A stretch of 64,000 nucleotides of DNA from Chara braunii (lineage: Eukaryota > Streptophyta > Charophyceae > Charales > Characeae), in contig BFEA01000318.1 of assembly GCA_003427395.1 (NCBI GenBank), forward strand, positions 1,647,014 to 1,711,013. The letters run 5' to 3'. The number at the start of each line of letters is the position of its first letter. The stretch's first letter is position 1. Both the position numbers and the translations under genes were made by a program. The notes below the pieces were generated by a model. That model worked only from the letters and a program-made list of their open reading frames with translations, did not search any database and was not told the DNA's origin. Shown here piece after piece: positions 35,555 through 46,559 of the stretch.

Positions 35555-35575
35555 AAAAACCCAGGTTGTTATAGA
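35342..35575. other. Assembly gap with the same sequence on both sides
   Basis: A 126-bp run of N (35395-35520) is preceded by a T-tract and 'aacaaaaaacccaggttgtt' plus 'ctagagg', and followed by a T-tract and 'aagaaaaaacccaggttgtt' plus 'atagagg'. The repeated ~27 bp means either that contig ends overlap and were not merged, or that the repeats are a target-site duplication around an unresolved insertion. Confidence 0.8.
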
Positions 35576-35927
35576 GGTGGGATACTAGACCAATGGAAAA
35601 TGTCTTCTAATTGTTCGATAGTTTTGTTTTTCTTCTGCGGTTTACCCAACGCATGAAAACCACCCCTCTTCACCTATACTCGGCTCAATTACCACTCCTC
35701 CCCTGTCCACAGAACAAAGACTCGGGACTCAAATGATATTCCCATACAGCGTTGCTTGAATTACAACAACTCAAGATAAAAGCAAATGTTGTATGGTCTG
35801 TAGCGGAAGTCTCTTCCTTCCTTTGTTCGGTTATACAATATGGGTTCCTCACCACCTCGACATAATTAGATAGAGGAGGATGGGTGAGATTATAGACTCT
35901 ATTCACTATTTCCTGGTTTAATAAAGG

Positions 35928-37056
35928 ATGGATGCAATACATGCTTTTTATGGGAAGAATCCGTCCTGGCAACGAGCAACCCAGACAACAAATGTAGATC
36001 TAAGATCACTAAATGTTAATGGTCTAGCTACATCAGACGTAATTAAACGGAGAGCAATCATAGAGAAACTAAAAGGAGTTGGGGGGAGATCGTGGTCGGA
36101 TATAAATTTGTATCCAGGAGACTCATCTAATGAATTCCCCGGCTCATAAGAGGGCACATAATTTGGTCGGGCCACATCAAAAATACCAAGCATATGCAAC
36201 ACGCAACGGGTCAGCAGGAGTTGCCATATGGATACCACAAGATTCTATGGCAGACATCATTCATTGGGTGGCTGACCAGGAAGAAGGGAGATGAATATTT
36301 GCACTGGTAATGTTGGAAGTTGAAGTAGTATGTGTCCTTAATGTATATGGACCTAATGAGGTCAATGAAAAAAAACAATTCTTCCAAGAAATTCGCAATC
36401 ATATCCCAAATGGCATTCCAATTATAATTGCAGGCGATTTTAACGCTGCTCGGGATAGATGGTTAGACAGATGGAAAATCCCCTCTCCATGCCCAACTTA
36501 CATAGAGGAGGATGAAAGGATCATTCAACAATTATGTGAAGATGAAAGTCTCTGTGACACATATCGAAGAATTTTTCCACAAGAACGAATGTTTACATGC
36601 ATCAGAAATACAGGCACTCATCATCAGTCTAGATCCAAAATAGACTTGATACTTATGTCAGACGGCCTGGATCATGCGTTAGTAGGGGCCAATGTTTTTC
36701 CACAGAGCCCTTGGCCAGGAGCTGATCATAAAATGTGCGTCATTTTACTGACTTTCATAAAGAAACCAGATCGAGGAAGAGGATTCTATAAGCTAAACTC
36801 GTCCCTCCTAAAAAAATCAGAGTTCATAACTTACATAAAAGAGGTATGGAAGTATTGGCAAACTACTAAGGATAAACATGAGTCGTATATATCATGGTTC
36901 AACAATGGACTTGTTTTCTTAGCCAAAAAATCTAATGAATTCTCAAAATTAATAGCTAAGCAAAAACACGATCAAGAAATGAAAATTCAAAAAAAAATAC
37001 TGTATTACAAACAACAACAAAATAACATATCACTTCCGCAAATGAAAGATATTTAG
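35928..37056 (+). pseudogene. LINE copy 2 APE endonuclease domain
   Basis: Motifs in order across two frameshifts: SLNVNGL (Asn block), IQETHLMNSPAHKRAHNLVG (QETH with the catalytic Glu), RNGSAGVAIWIPQDSMADIIHW, VLNVYGPN, IIIAGDFNAARDRW (GDFN), RSKIDLILMSDGLDHA and PGADHKMCVILL (ADH with the catalytic His). From 36310 the frame is open for 248 codons and runs into a basic, coiled linker. The catalytic residues look intact; frameshifts inactivate the protein as assembled. Confidence 0.85.
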
Positions 37057-37071
37057 AAACTCAGAAACCAA

Positions 37072-38230
37072 TTGCTAACCATCGCCCAAGATCGCTGGAA
37101 ATGTTACCTTGTCAGGAGCAAATTATCAAAACATCAGTCAGAAGAACAGATGGACTCCTCATTCTTTTCCCTAGCAAAAGTAAGAGCAACAAGGACTAAT
37201 ATAGAAGCCTTAATAGATCCTTCTATGTCCCCTCACCTGGAGACGGTTTCATCGACAAGTAGTTTAAAAGTAGCCTATGACTTCTTTAAAAAACTTTACA
37301 CATCCACAGTGGATTCCACGACTGCTGCACAAGAAATTGATAATTTTCTTGAACCTCTAACATAAAAATTGACACATGAACAGAAAGAGAGAATAAAAGA
37401 GTCAATTACTAAGGACGAAGATTGGACGACTCTTCTGCAAATGAAGGAGGACAAAACTTCTGGGATTGATAGTCTCCCGAAGGAATTCTGGGAAGTTATG
37501 TGGGATTCTATGACAGAAGATCTTATGGAATATTATAATCAGATTCAGAGCGTAGGAACGATGGGGGAAATTGTGGGTCAAGGTATCCTAACATTATTAT
37601 ACAAAAAGGGAGAGAAATCCAACGTAAGAAATTAAAGGCCAATCACTCTGCTGACAGTGGTTTATAAAATGTTAGCCAAGGCCATTGCAAATAGATTAAT
37701 CCAATAATGATAGATATTATTCACCCCTTCCAAACAAGATTCATTAATGGAAGAAATATACAAGATAATGTCTTGTTAGTCAATGAAACGATCAAACTAT
37801 CCAGGCAAAATAAACAAAATATGACATTCATATTCATTGATTTTGAAAAAGCGTATGATCATGTAGATTGACGATTCTTGGATGCATGCTTAGCCAAGCT
37901 AGAATTTGGGTCGGAGATAAGAAGGTGGATACAAATAATCCATTCAAATGCCACGACAAAAATACAGGTTAATGGCCTACTATCCCCTGAGATTCCACTT
38001 TAAAGATCAGTAAGACAATGTGATCCTCTAGCCCCTTTTCTCTTTGTAATAATTATGGAGGCATGAGGCGCCAACCTCAGGGCAAACCGTAATCTTCAAC
38101 GCCTTCAGATCTCCAATATACCAGAAAAAGCAATTCCAATGTGCTCTATGTTCGCTGATGATTTACCTATCATGATGGAGGCTTCTTCAATAAACATGAA
38201 AGAAATTTAGGTATTAATGGACAAAGTTTC
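37072..38230 (+). pseudogene. LINE copy 2 reverse transcriptase
   Basis: Blocks in order: KTSGIDSLPKEFWEVMW, GILTLLYKKGEKSNVRN then (after a stop) RPITLLTVVYKMLAKAIANRL, INGRNIQDNVLLVNETIKL, FIFIDFEKAYDHVD (motif A), VRQCDPLAPFLFVIIMEA (motif B) and CSMFADDLPIMMEA (motif C, FADD). Stops occur at several positions, some shared with LINE copy 1 (for example after the motif A block), which points to inheritance from an already damaged source copy or to shared hypermutable codons. Confidence 0.85.
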
Positions 38231-38242
38231 TCTCTTTTTGAC

Positions 38243-40578
38243 ATGTTAGTTAATTGGGGTAACAAGACGCAAGGATGGTGGATACATTCTCAAGGGGATA
38301 TACCACCAGACCTCCCTAGGATTAAATGGATGCCTCAAGAGGCTCCTATCAGGGTGTTAGGGGTATTACTGACAGCACAAGAAAAACCTAACTCGAATTA
38401 TCTATGGATCTCGTCTAATGCATTAGAAAAAATGAAGTTGTGGCATAATAAACACACATCAATATTTGGGAGAGCACTAATAATTAACAATGTGATTCTA
38501 GCCTCAATATGGTATAAAGAAATGTTATGGTCACTTAGTAAAAACGCTACTAAGGGATTACAGAGGAACCTAACATTTTTTTTGTGGCGAGGTGATCATG
38601 AATCACCAAATGTGATCCCAAGGGTAGCATGGCAAACATTAATTCAGCCTAAAGGTAAAGGAGGTCTGAGTCTCATAGACCCAAAAATTCAATGCAAGGC
38701 TTTGGCACTACAAGTATTGAAACGATTAATCTTAGGTACAAACCTGTCATGGCAAGAGTTGGCGTTTGAGCAAATTCGCAGATTGGCACCCCAGACGATC
38801 AAGGAAGTGCACCCGCTGACGTGGGCAGAAGATAGGTATTGGACCATCCCTCGAGCACAGATACAGTCTTCAGTGGTGGGGACAAAAAGAGAGATTAGGA
38901 AAGACTTAACTCTGGATGGGTTCTGGTATAATCAATTGAAATATTGGCGGGAACTACCCCTATCTAATAAGTCAATACCGACAAGGTATGAGGAAGTTTT
39001 ATGTCAACCCTTGTTCGGCAATCAATGAATCACAGACCAAAATGGGAGAAGATTTATTAGTTCAGACCCTCCATGGTCCACATGGGTTAAGAACGGAGTA
39101 GTAAGAATCAAAGATCTATGGAATCATGAGAATAAGAATTGGAAGGATGTGGAAAAGCTTAGAAAAGAAATCAAGTATGCACACAAACTTCCACACAAGT
39201 TGGATGAAATCCTCACATCCATACCCCTATCTTGGATTGTTACCTTGAAAAAGGGTCCGGTCTTCCGGGTGGCTGACTGGGTATGCATGAATCAACAAAA
39301 CAACTCTAAGACAATAGGGCAAATATTGGATTTGCAGGAGGAGGGTGCCCTGGTCAACATCTTCAAAATTCACAAGGACAATAGGATTGCTAAAAGGGAC
39401 CAGGAAAGGGTGACCTTCATATCTTTTGAGGAAATATACAGGGTAAGGGCATTATATGTCTCAACAACTAAAGAATGGATAGTGTACTCGCCTCATTGTC
39501 CTATCCCGGACCTCCCCCTGGATCCTGCGGACTGGTTATGGCGCTCAAGCAGGAGAAGCAAGCCCCTGAGACTGCGAGCCCTAACAGTCAAGGCAACCTA
39601 TAGATTAATGCGCCATAAAATCAATGTCCCAGAAATTATACGAGATAAATGGCAAAGACATCTGAATATTTATGAAGAGGAACTCAAACCAGTTAGGTGG
39701 TGCCAAGGACTTAGAGATAGGCCGGCTAAGTTTGCATCCTTACAGTGGCAAATAGTGCATAGGTGTCTACCAACGAATGATTGGTTAATAAACCACTCCT
39801 CATTAGAACAGAAGGGAGTGGCATTGCCGTGGTGTAACTCCTGTGCACAAGCCTTTCCTAAAAGAAAAATTAGAGAAACAATTGAAGTTATTGAACATAT
39901 ATTCCTACAATGTCCGGGCTCAGTCCTGCTGTGGCGACGATGGGATTATGTGTGGCAAAGGATCACAGGTATGGAGTGGTTACGGGAATGGAAGGCAATA
40001 TTGTTAGGTCATTGGATCCCTCAACTGATAGAGCTCAACAAAATTTCTTTAATCTTGGGAGGAAAGCGGTATTGTGGGCAATATGGAATAAACGATGTAT
40101 TAATGAGATGGAAAAGGTGAAGATTGAAAGTCAAGAATTAATGGAAATAATATAAAATTTTGTTCAAACAGAAATTAAAAGCCAATGAGAGAAGGCGAGA
40201 ACTAAACTCAAAGAATTTAAACAAAAAACAAATATCAAACAGTGGATTCGAAAGTTTCAACTGGAATGGCTAGGGGATGCAGCAGGAGAGAAATTGGGGG
40301 AGGTAGTATGGTCGGGAGAGGCAGAGGAACAGGGGATGCTCAAGCGGGATTATCCGATCACTTTTAATAATTGGCTGGATATACAACCAGGGGCGTCCTT
40401 AAGAGCACCTGAGCACTTTGCTGACCCATTCCCTCCCTCTCCACTAGCGATGGTGAATTTTGAGTGGTTTGGGGGGGGGGGAGGAAGGATAGGATACAAG
40501 TTTAGACAAGTGATAGAAAANATCAAAAGGGGGAGACTAGTTTTATCACTCTTATCAGGCGGTCGAAATTTAGACTGA
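38243..40578 (+). pseudogene. LINE copy 2 ORF2 C-terminal half
   Basis: Open 38243-39028 (RT thumb to IPTRYEEVLCQPLFGNQ) and 39149-40120 (323 codons), then frameshift to 40578. The second part includes LTVKATYRLM, PAKFASLQWQIVHRCLPTNDWL, LPWCNSCAQAFPKRKIRE and IEHIFLQCPGSVLLWRRWD, the CCHC-type zinc-binding module common in plant LINE ORF2. The end reads GASLRAPEHFADPFPP and LAMVNFEWFGG. One ambiguous base lies at 40521. Confidence 0.85.
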
Positions 40579-41414
40579 AGAGGTACTCCTGCCCATAGGA
40601 GGAGGTTCTTTAGCATTTGCAACAGTTGTTTAAGAGAAAGGGATGGTTCCTTTGGTAAGTGGGTAGAGAATCAACAACTTGGTTTTTAGAATAAAAGACA
40701 GTAGTAATGAGACGTGGTATCTCACAATTTTCACAGGTTTCATAGGGATTGGGATGCTGAGCTAGGTTCTCAGCATGTTCTGTTTCTCACAGTTTTCACA
40801 ATTTTTATAGGAGATGGGACGCTGAGCCCGGTTCTCAGCAGGTTCTGTTTTGGTCCTCAGCAAATTCTGTTCGGTTACTCCAGGTAGACTGTGAGGACCC
40901 CGGCCTCAATCATTATATTGGAAATATCAGCCTTGGGCACATGGCCCGATTTTATTATAAAAAAAAATAAAAAAATAAAAAAAATTGTGACCACGCTAAT
41001 ATTCACCCTCCTTGGCCCGGGACGAACGAGGGCATACTCACACATTCTTCTTGTGCTGAACACAATGTCCCAGCATCATGAGTGTACTTGGACCTGTACA
41101 GGGTTTGTATCCGTTCACAATCATGATGTGGCATTGTGTTCCCGCCTCTGACTGGGCACGACATTGTGGGCTAATTCAGGTCAGCCCAAACCTCCTGACA
41201 TTGACTTTTATTATGCCCTGCTGCCAAGCCTCACTGCTCTCAGAGTTTTCTCAGTTAAAGACTTGTATATGGGACACTGGAACCCCTTTCCAGCATGTGC
41301 GGCTCCCCATCAATAGATGGGGCCTTCACATCCACGACACACTTAAAGCGGCTGCTCTTATCACCACATGAAGTGGACCTCCCGGACGTGAAGTGTCAAA
41401 AAAAAAAAAAAAAG
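40579..41414 (+). other. LINE copy 2 3' UTR with three stem-loops
   Basis: GCTGAGCTAGGTTCTCAGC (40756-40774), GCTGAGCCCGGTTCTCAGC (40821-40839) and CTGGAACCCCTTTCCAG (41277-41293) all fold into stems of 6-7 pairs with 5-7-nt loops. The first two use GAG/CTC where LINE copies 1 and 3 use GGA/TCC, so the stem is kept while the bases change. The region ends with a 17-A tail. Confidence 0.75.
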
Positions 41415-41534
41415 GGAAACTACGCGGGAGTCACAAAAACAAGTTATAAATTTATAAACGGCCCCGGTCAGGGTGCTGGGAATCATGCTAACAGCACTAG
41501 GCAAGCCTGCATCGAATGACGAATGAATTTTAAA

Positions 41535-43601
41535 GCCCGCTCTAGAGAAGCTAGCCCACTGGAAAGACTGTCATACCTCTCTTATCGGCAAGGCATTGGC
41601 GATCAACAGCGTGATACAGGCAGCCCTCTGGTATAAATCTGCAATCTGGACCCTCAGCAAGGAGGCCGTTCGTTCACTAAAGCGACAGGTAACAGCCCTG
41701 CTATGGAGAGGAAACAGAGAACTTCCAAATGTTATTAGCAGGGTAGCCTGGAGCTCGGTGATTCAACCTAAAGACAAAGGGGGCCTGGGGATCTTAGACC
41801 CGGATACCCAGTTTAAGGCATTAACAATTCACTGGATCCGGAGACTGCTATTCACTCAACGCCTCCCATGGCATGCCCTTGCTTTGGAACAAATAACTAG
41901 GTTTGGCCCGCAGGCACCGCAGGGAGTCAACCCACTAACCTGGCTGGAAGACCTTTACTGGACAATACCATGGTCCCGTCGAAACGAGCAAGCTCCGGGC
42001 CAAGACACAACCCGCTCGAATCTGGTCAGGGACGACTTCTGAACCCGAGTTTTGCACGCCTGGCGACAACTTCCGCTACCTGACAAACCCCCACCAAGCA
42101 GATGGGAAGAGGTGGCACGCCAACCCCTTTTTGGGAACAGACGGATAACAGACCGGAACAACAGAGTGCACTGTAGTTCAAGCACCCCATGGAACAACTG
42201 GGTTAATAAAGGTATAACTAGAATAAAAGATATATGGGACACACAAGTGGGAGACTGGAAGCATGCGCAGCAACTAAGGAACACACTAAAGTATTGTCAC
42301 AAAGTGGAAGAACACATTGAAACCTTGATTTTCGCCATCCCCCTGGACTAGGTCCGTATCTTGCGCAAAGGACCGCGGCTGGTAGAAGGGGACTTGGTAG
42401 CAGCCCCGGGAGATCCGGAGAGTGTAGTCAACGTGGTAGAGGTGCGTGCGGAAGAAACCCTGACCGTTCTCTTCCACATTGGTAAGAACAACGTGCTCGC
42501 CTGATACACCCCAGATGTGGTGAGATGGTGGAGAAACTGTGACCTGCACATGATCCGTGTGCTACAGGACGAAGATGTGTGGATCGCATACCAGCCGGAT
42601 ACCCCCGTGGCTGAGCTCCCAATTGATCCCGAGGAGTGGCAGTGGTCCCCCCCGCGGAAACGCAGGAACGGGGAGAACATGAAGTTGTATACCTTAACGG
42701 TGAAGGCCACCTATCGGCTGCTGCGACCAAAAGTGAATATAAAAGAAAAGGTAAAGGATCGATGGAGGTCTCACCTGAATATAGGAACAGAAGTAATCCG
42801 CCCCATCCGATGGTTCTCCACCACAAAGTCCAGGCCAACGAAGATGGCCTCGCTACAATGGCAGATAGAACATCGCTGCCTACCCTCCAACGACTGGCTG
42901 ATCGACCGTTCATATCTAGAGCAGAAGGGACGGGCGCTACCATGGTGTAAGTCGTGCCACACTGCCTTCCCCTCCCGCAGAATCCCGAAAACCATAGAGC
43001 ATATATTCATGCAGTGTCGGGAGCCGTGCTTGCATGGCGCTGGTGGGATAGAATCTGGACACGGTTAGCCACAGGTTCCAACTGGCCATGGGACTGGAGA
43101 GCCATATTGTGCGAAACATGGTCCTCCCCCACTAACAACACCTTTGAAAACAATATGTTCAAGTTAGGGAGGAGAGCTGTCATGTGGGCCCTCTGGAGAA
43201 AACACTGTATCCTTGCAATAGAGGGAGTCCGCATAGCTGGGGAGGAAGTCACAGACATGATAAAACAGTTCATCCAACAAGAACTCAGGGTACAGTGGCA
43301 AAAAATCAAAAACCAAATGGATCTGTTTCAGACATCCAAAGACATAAAACAAGCAATTCAGCAATTCTCGGGGGATTGGTTGGGCAGTGAGAATGGGGGC
43401 TGGTTTGCTTTCGTCCGATGGGACGGTGCACCCGCTCAGGATTGCCACCAGGATGAGTTCAGGAGAGATTACTTTATCAGCTTCAGAGACTGGACCACGG
43501 TGGGACAGGAGATCCCGCTGCGACCATCCACTGATTTTCCTGATCCATTCCCGCCCCACCAGCTGGCAATGGTCGACATGCAATGGTACGGTGCAGAGTG
43601 A
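41535..43601 (+). pseudogene. LINE copy 3 ORF2 C-terminal half
   Basis: Frames 41535-42042, 42052-42351, 42348-42510, 42517-43068 and 42954-43601 join to one protein with three stops and one frameshift. Blocks: AVRSLKRQVTALLWRGN, QPKDKGGLGILDPDTQ, LTWLEDLYWTIPWSRR, LPLPDKPPPSRWEEVARQP, LTVKATYRLLRPKVN, KMASLQWQIEHRCLPSNDWL, LPWCKSCHTAFPSRRIPK, IEHIFMQC and the C-terminal DPFPPHQLAMVDMQWYG. No endonuclease or RT palm is present. Confidence 0.85.
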
Positions 43602-44136
43602 GCAAGGCCCCATGGCGAAAGTAGCCGCTAGGGAAACATGTGGGATCTGGCGGTCTGATGCAGACTGAAGAGGTGGTGGCGGTCTGACGCAGACTGAAGA
43701 GGCGGTGGTATCTACGGTCTTGACATCTTCTTAAACTCCCTCTTGATTCACTGTGGATAGGGGACGCTGGACCCGTTTTCCAGCAGGGGACGCTGGTCCC
43801 TCGGATGCTTGAGGTTGCAGTTGGAGATCGGCAGAAGGGGAAGAGCTAGGTTCTTTAGCAGCAGATATCTGGTGCCTGGTTCAAGGCGAAGAGGCTCTTC
43901 TCCTTTTCTACAAACTCCTGCTCAGTTAATCCTCTGGATTCCAGAGTAATCAATGCTGGCAGGAGATCCTGACATACTCCAAATCTTTTCTGTATTTGGG
44001 ACGCTGGACCCGTTTTCCAGCAGGTGATGCTCCCCACCAATAGATGGAGCCTCTCCTCAGATGCTAGTGGTGTCTGCTCTTACCAGCACCGCTAGCACTG
44101 GAAGGGAGTTAAAAAAAATAATAATAAAAAAAAAAA
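43602..44136 (+). other. LINE copy 3 3' UTR with two stem-loops
   Basis: GCTGGACCCGTTTTCCAGC occurs twice, at 43766-43784 and 44003-44021, each preceded by GGGAC. The second is followed by 'aggtgatgctccccaccaatagatgg', which also follows the stem-loop in copies 1 and 2. The tail is A-rich with 'ata' interruptions. Confidence 0.75.
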
Positions 44137-44257
44137 TTGCACTACGGGCCAAGATACAGTTTCGAATTGCAGTTCGGGGTATGTATACAACCCAGCTTTC
44201 TGGCCAGGTGGGGTGCCCGAAGTGCAATTGCAAACTGTATCTTTCCCCATAGTGCAA
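44137..44257. mobile_element. 121-bp foldback MITE, family 2
   Basis: The two ends are inverted repeats: 44137-44178 and the complement of 44216-44257 match at about 36 of 42 positions, both starting TTGCACTA and sharing AAGATACAGTTT and AATTGCA. The loop contains 'gtatgtatac'. It abuts the A-tail of LINE copy 3. No clear target-site duplication; no second copy in the window. Confidence 0.65.
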
Positions 44258-44381
44258 TTATAACTCCTTTTTGTGACTCAACTGAAGTTACCCCACAAAA
44301 AAAAAGCATCCCCTGACGCCTCTGTTCATCATGCCGGCACTCCTCCTTTCGGGAATTGCCATCAGAATCATATGATCAGAT

Positions 44382-44383
<2 letters not shown>

Positions 44384-44428
<45 letters not shown>

Positions 44429-44452
44429 TTTTTTAAAAAAAAAAAATATTAA

Positions 44453-44537
<85 letters not shown>
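44384..44537. repeat. Poly(T) followed by poly(A) foldback
   Basis: About 43 T, then a short A/T mixture, then about 77 A. The two homopolymers are complementary and would fold back. They may be two retroposon tails in opposite orientation or an assembly or sequencing artefact. Confidence 0.8.
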
Positions 44538-44539
<2 letters not shown>

Positions 44540-44550
44540 ATGATTGCGGT

Positions 44551-44597
44551 GTACCACTGTTTCTTTTTTTTTTTTTTTTTTTTGTACCACTGTTTCT
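44551..44597 (-). mobile_element. Poly(A)-only insertion (minus) with perfect 14-bp target-site duplication
   Basis: A ~20-T tract (44564-44583) is flanked by the exact 14-bp direct repeats GTACCACTGTTTCT at 44551-44564 and 44584-44597. It has the same structure as the insertion at 34841-34901, in the opposite orientation. Confidence 0.7.
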
Positions 44598-44844
44598 GGT
44601 GGGCCCCACTGTTGGTATTCCTGAGCCCCTACCCCACATTTGGGACGTCAGAGGCAATACTCGAAAGGGCCCAGTCAGAAGGGGAAAAAAAAAAAAAACA
44701 GAAGACAGTCTCATTTCTCACTCTTTGTGGTGTCAGTTTGTGTCAGACTCTGCTTCCCATATCGTCACCAATGGTCATACTAAGTCAAAATGATTCCCTC
44801 CCCCGCCGCCCCCCGCCCCCCCTCCTTAGTCAAAATTATTGACA

Positions 44845-45121
44845 AAAAGGAAAAATGGCGATGGCCTTGAGATATCAACATCGATCTGACCGGCCCTACC
44901 GTCTTCACCTGAATAGAACGCCCGGTCATTATAGCCGTATTTGGTAAACTTTTCGGTCCACATACAGCTGTAATAACCGGGCGTTCTATTGGGGTGAAGA
45001 CGGTAGGTAATTCACAATTGTAGTATTTTACTCGTCTGCTTCCAGTGGAGTGGAGTTTGAACCCAGGTCTGTATTTTAACCGCTCAGGGGTGTACCGACT
45101 GAGCTAGGCCAATTGGTTATC
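44845..45121 (-). mobile_element. tRNA-derived SINE, copy 1, carrying a nested MITE
   Basis: On the minus strand the head reads GGCCTAGCTCAGTCGGTACA (Pol III A box) and, ~40 nt later, GGGTTCAAACTCC (B box, 45052-45064). The body ends with GATATCTCAAGG, also present in SINE copy 2. A MITE of family 1 (44897-45005) lies inside the body. The anticodon-arm region suggests a Phe-like tRNA ancestor, with low confidence. Confidence 0.75.
44897..45005. mobile_element. MITE family 1, copy 2, nested in a SINE
   Basis: 109 bp including the flanking TA dinucleotides. The arms run from CCGTCTTCACC and GAATAGAACGCCCGGTCATTAT to their complements, so about 40 bp pair on each side with few mismatches. The SINE sequence is continuous without it when compared with SINE copy 2. 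Confidence 0.8.
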
Positions 45122-45238
45122 AGAGTGTTATTATGGCTACCAGTAGAAAGCCTTTTCAGAAAATTGCAACGAGGAGAGTCTGTTTCTTTTTCTGTTCGTG
45201 CTGCTCATGGCCCTTGTCTTCGGGTGTTCCTGCGAGAC

Positions 45239-45349
45239 TACTGTCTTCACCCAGAGAGAATGCCTGGTCAGTATTGCTGTAGCTAGACTGAAAGTTGCCC
45301 CCAATACAGCTATAAGGCCGGGGCCCTCTGTTTGGGCGAGAAGACGGTA
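45239..45349. mobile_element. MITE family 1, copy 3
   Basis: 111 bp with TA on both ends, arms CTGTCTTCACCCAGAGAG / TTTGGGCGAGAAGACGG and a conserved TTGCTGTA...TACAGCTATAA inner part. Only 233 bp from copy 2 and more diverged between its arms. Confidence 0.75.
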
Positions 45350-46312
45350 GCAACTCGATAACTACAAACTGGAGTGCCTTTCCAAATGAAAAAAAATAAA
45401 AAAGAGTGCCTTCCCAAACAGACTTGCAAACCCACTGCCACCGAAGTGCCATATGTATAATGTACTCTGTACTTAAGTATTATGTACTACTACGTACTAT
45501 GTGAGCAGGTACTATGTCTTGTTGAGTATGTACTATGTCTGGCTCAGTATGTACTATATGCCAGTTTTGCAAGTATGCCCTATTTGTGTTCCCTTGCATC
45601 AAAATATCTGCAGAGGACGAGAACGACGACGTTGATGGCAACAACAATGGGAATGGTGGTGATGATATCGATGGTCGTGACGATGGGCATCATAACTGAA
45701 GCTGACTGCCAGCTCTCGCCCTTTTGCACCCAATGCTCTGTTTTCTCTTAACTTCTCTCTCTCTCTCCCTCTTCCAATTCGTTTTTTGGATGAACTAATA
45801 ATATAATCACTGTTAATAAGTATTAGACTATTAGTAACATTAAAGTTGATTAAACTTGATTAGAGTTTATTTTAAACATTATGAAGTTTCAATCCTTGAG
45901 TTATCGTTCTGCTATCTTGTCGGTTGTAATCTCGCAAACAAAATTCCAGTCTTCCAGAGGAAAAAGAGAGAAGAGGACATTAGCATGAGGATGGGAACTC
46001 TTGCATGCCCCCCCCCCAAAAAAAAATGAAGCCTGGTGCTCAAGACGGCGGTCCAGTGTGTTGGAGAATTGGCAAACGAGTCTTCAAGCGGCTTCTCTTC
46101 AAAATCCCTAATTTACAAAGTGTCACTTTATGTTACTGTGGTCTGAGTCTTTCAACAACAGACAATCATTAACCATTCCGTCATACACCGTGATTGCATT
46201 GCGGTCCTGCCATATCCATGTGCTCTAGAGTACACCTTGTCTCTTTTACTGCTTCAGCTGTCTATTCCTAAATGACCATGCCTTAGATCTCTCTTTCCAC
46301 TGAAACAACCTC
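45350..46312. other. No gene recognised
   Basis: Short frames only; a 'gtactatgt' phrase recurs several times near 45485-45555. It is unique sequence left of the CT microsatellites. Confidence 0.35.
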
Positions 46313-46379
46313 TCTCTCTCTCTCTCACGCGCGTGCGCGCATCGCTTTTACAATTTCTTAGGCCTCTATTTCTGCCTAA

Positions 46380-46411
<32 letters not shown>

Positions 46412-46491
46412 GCGTGCGCGCGCGCGCGCACGTCGCTTTTACAATTTGTTCTCCTAGACAACCTTGCCTTAGGCCTCTATTTCTGCGTAAA

Positions 46492-46558
<67 letters not shown>

Positions 46559-46559
46559 N

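Larger units (their letters stand above)
35928..41414 (+). mobile_element. LINE copy 2, most complete
   Basis: Contains endonuclease, RT, zinc-finger C-terminus and a long 3' UTR with three stem-loops, ending in a 17-A tail (41398-41414). Its 5' end is not defined: coding similarity starts near 35928, and sequence upstream to the N gap is not recognised, so ORF1 was not found. Only a moderate number of stops and frameshifts break ORF2, making this the best template for the family. Confidence 0.9.
41535..44136 (+). mobile_element. LINE copy 3, 5'-truncated
   Basis: Starts within the RT thumb (KPALEKLAHWKDCHTSLIGKA near 41535) and continues through the C-terminus and 3' UTR to an A-rich tail (44111-44136). 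It lies about 120 bp after the tail of copy 2. It is more GC-rich than copies 1 and 2 and has fewer stops per kb. A 5'-truncated insertion of this kind is usual for LINEs. Confidence 0.85.
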
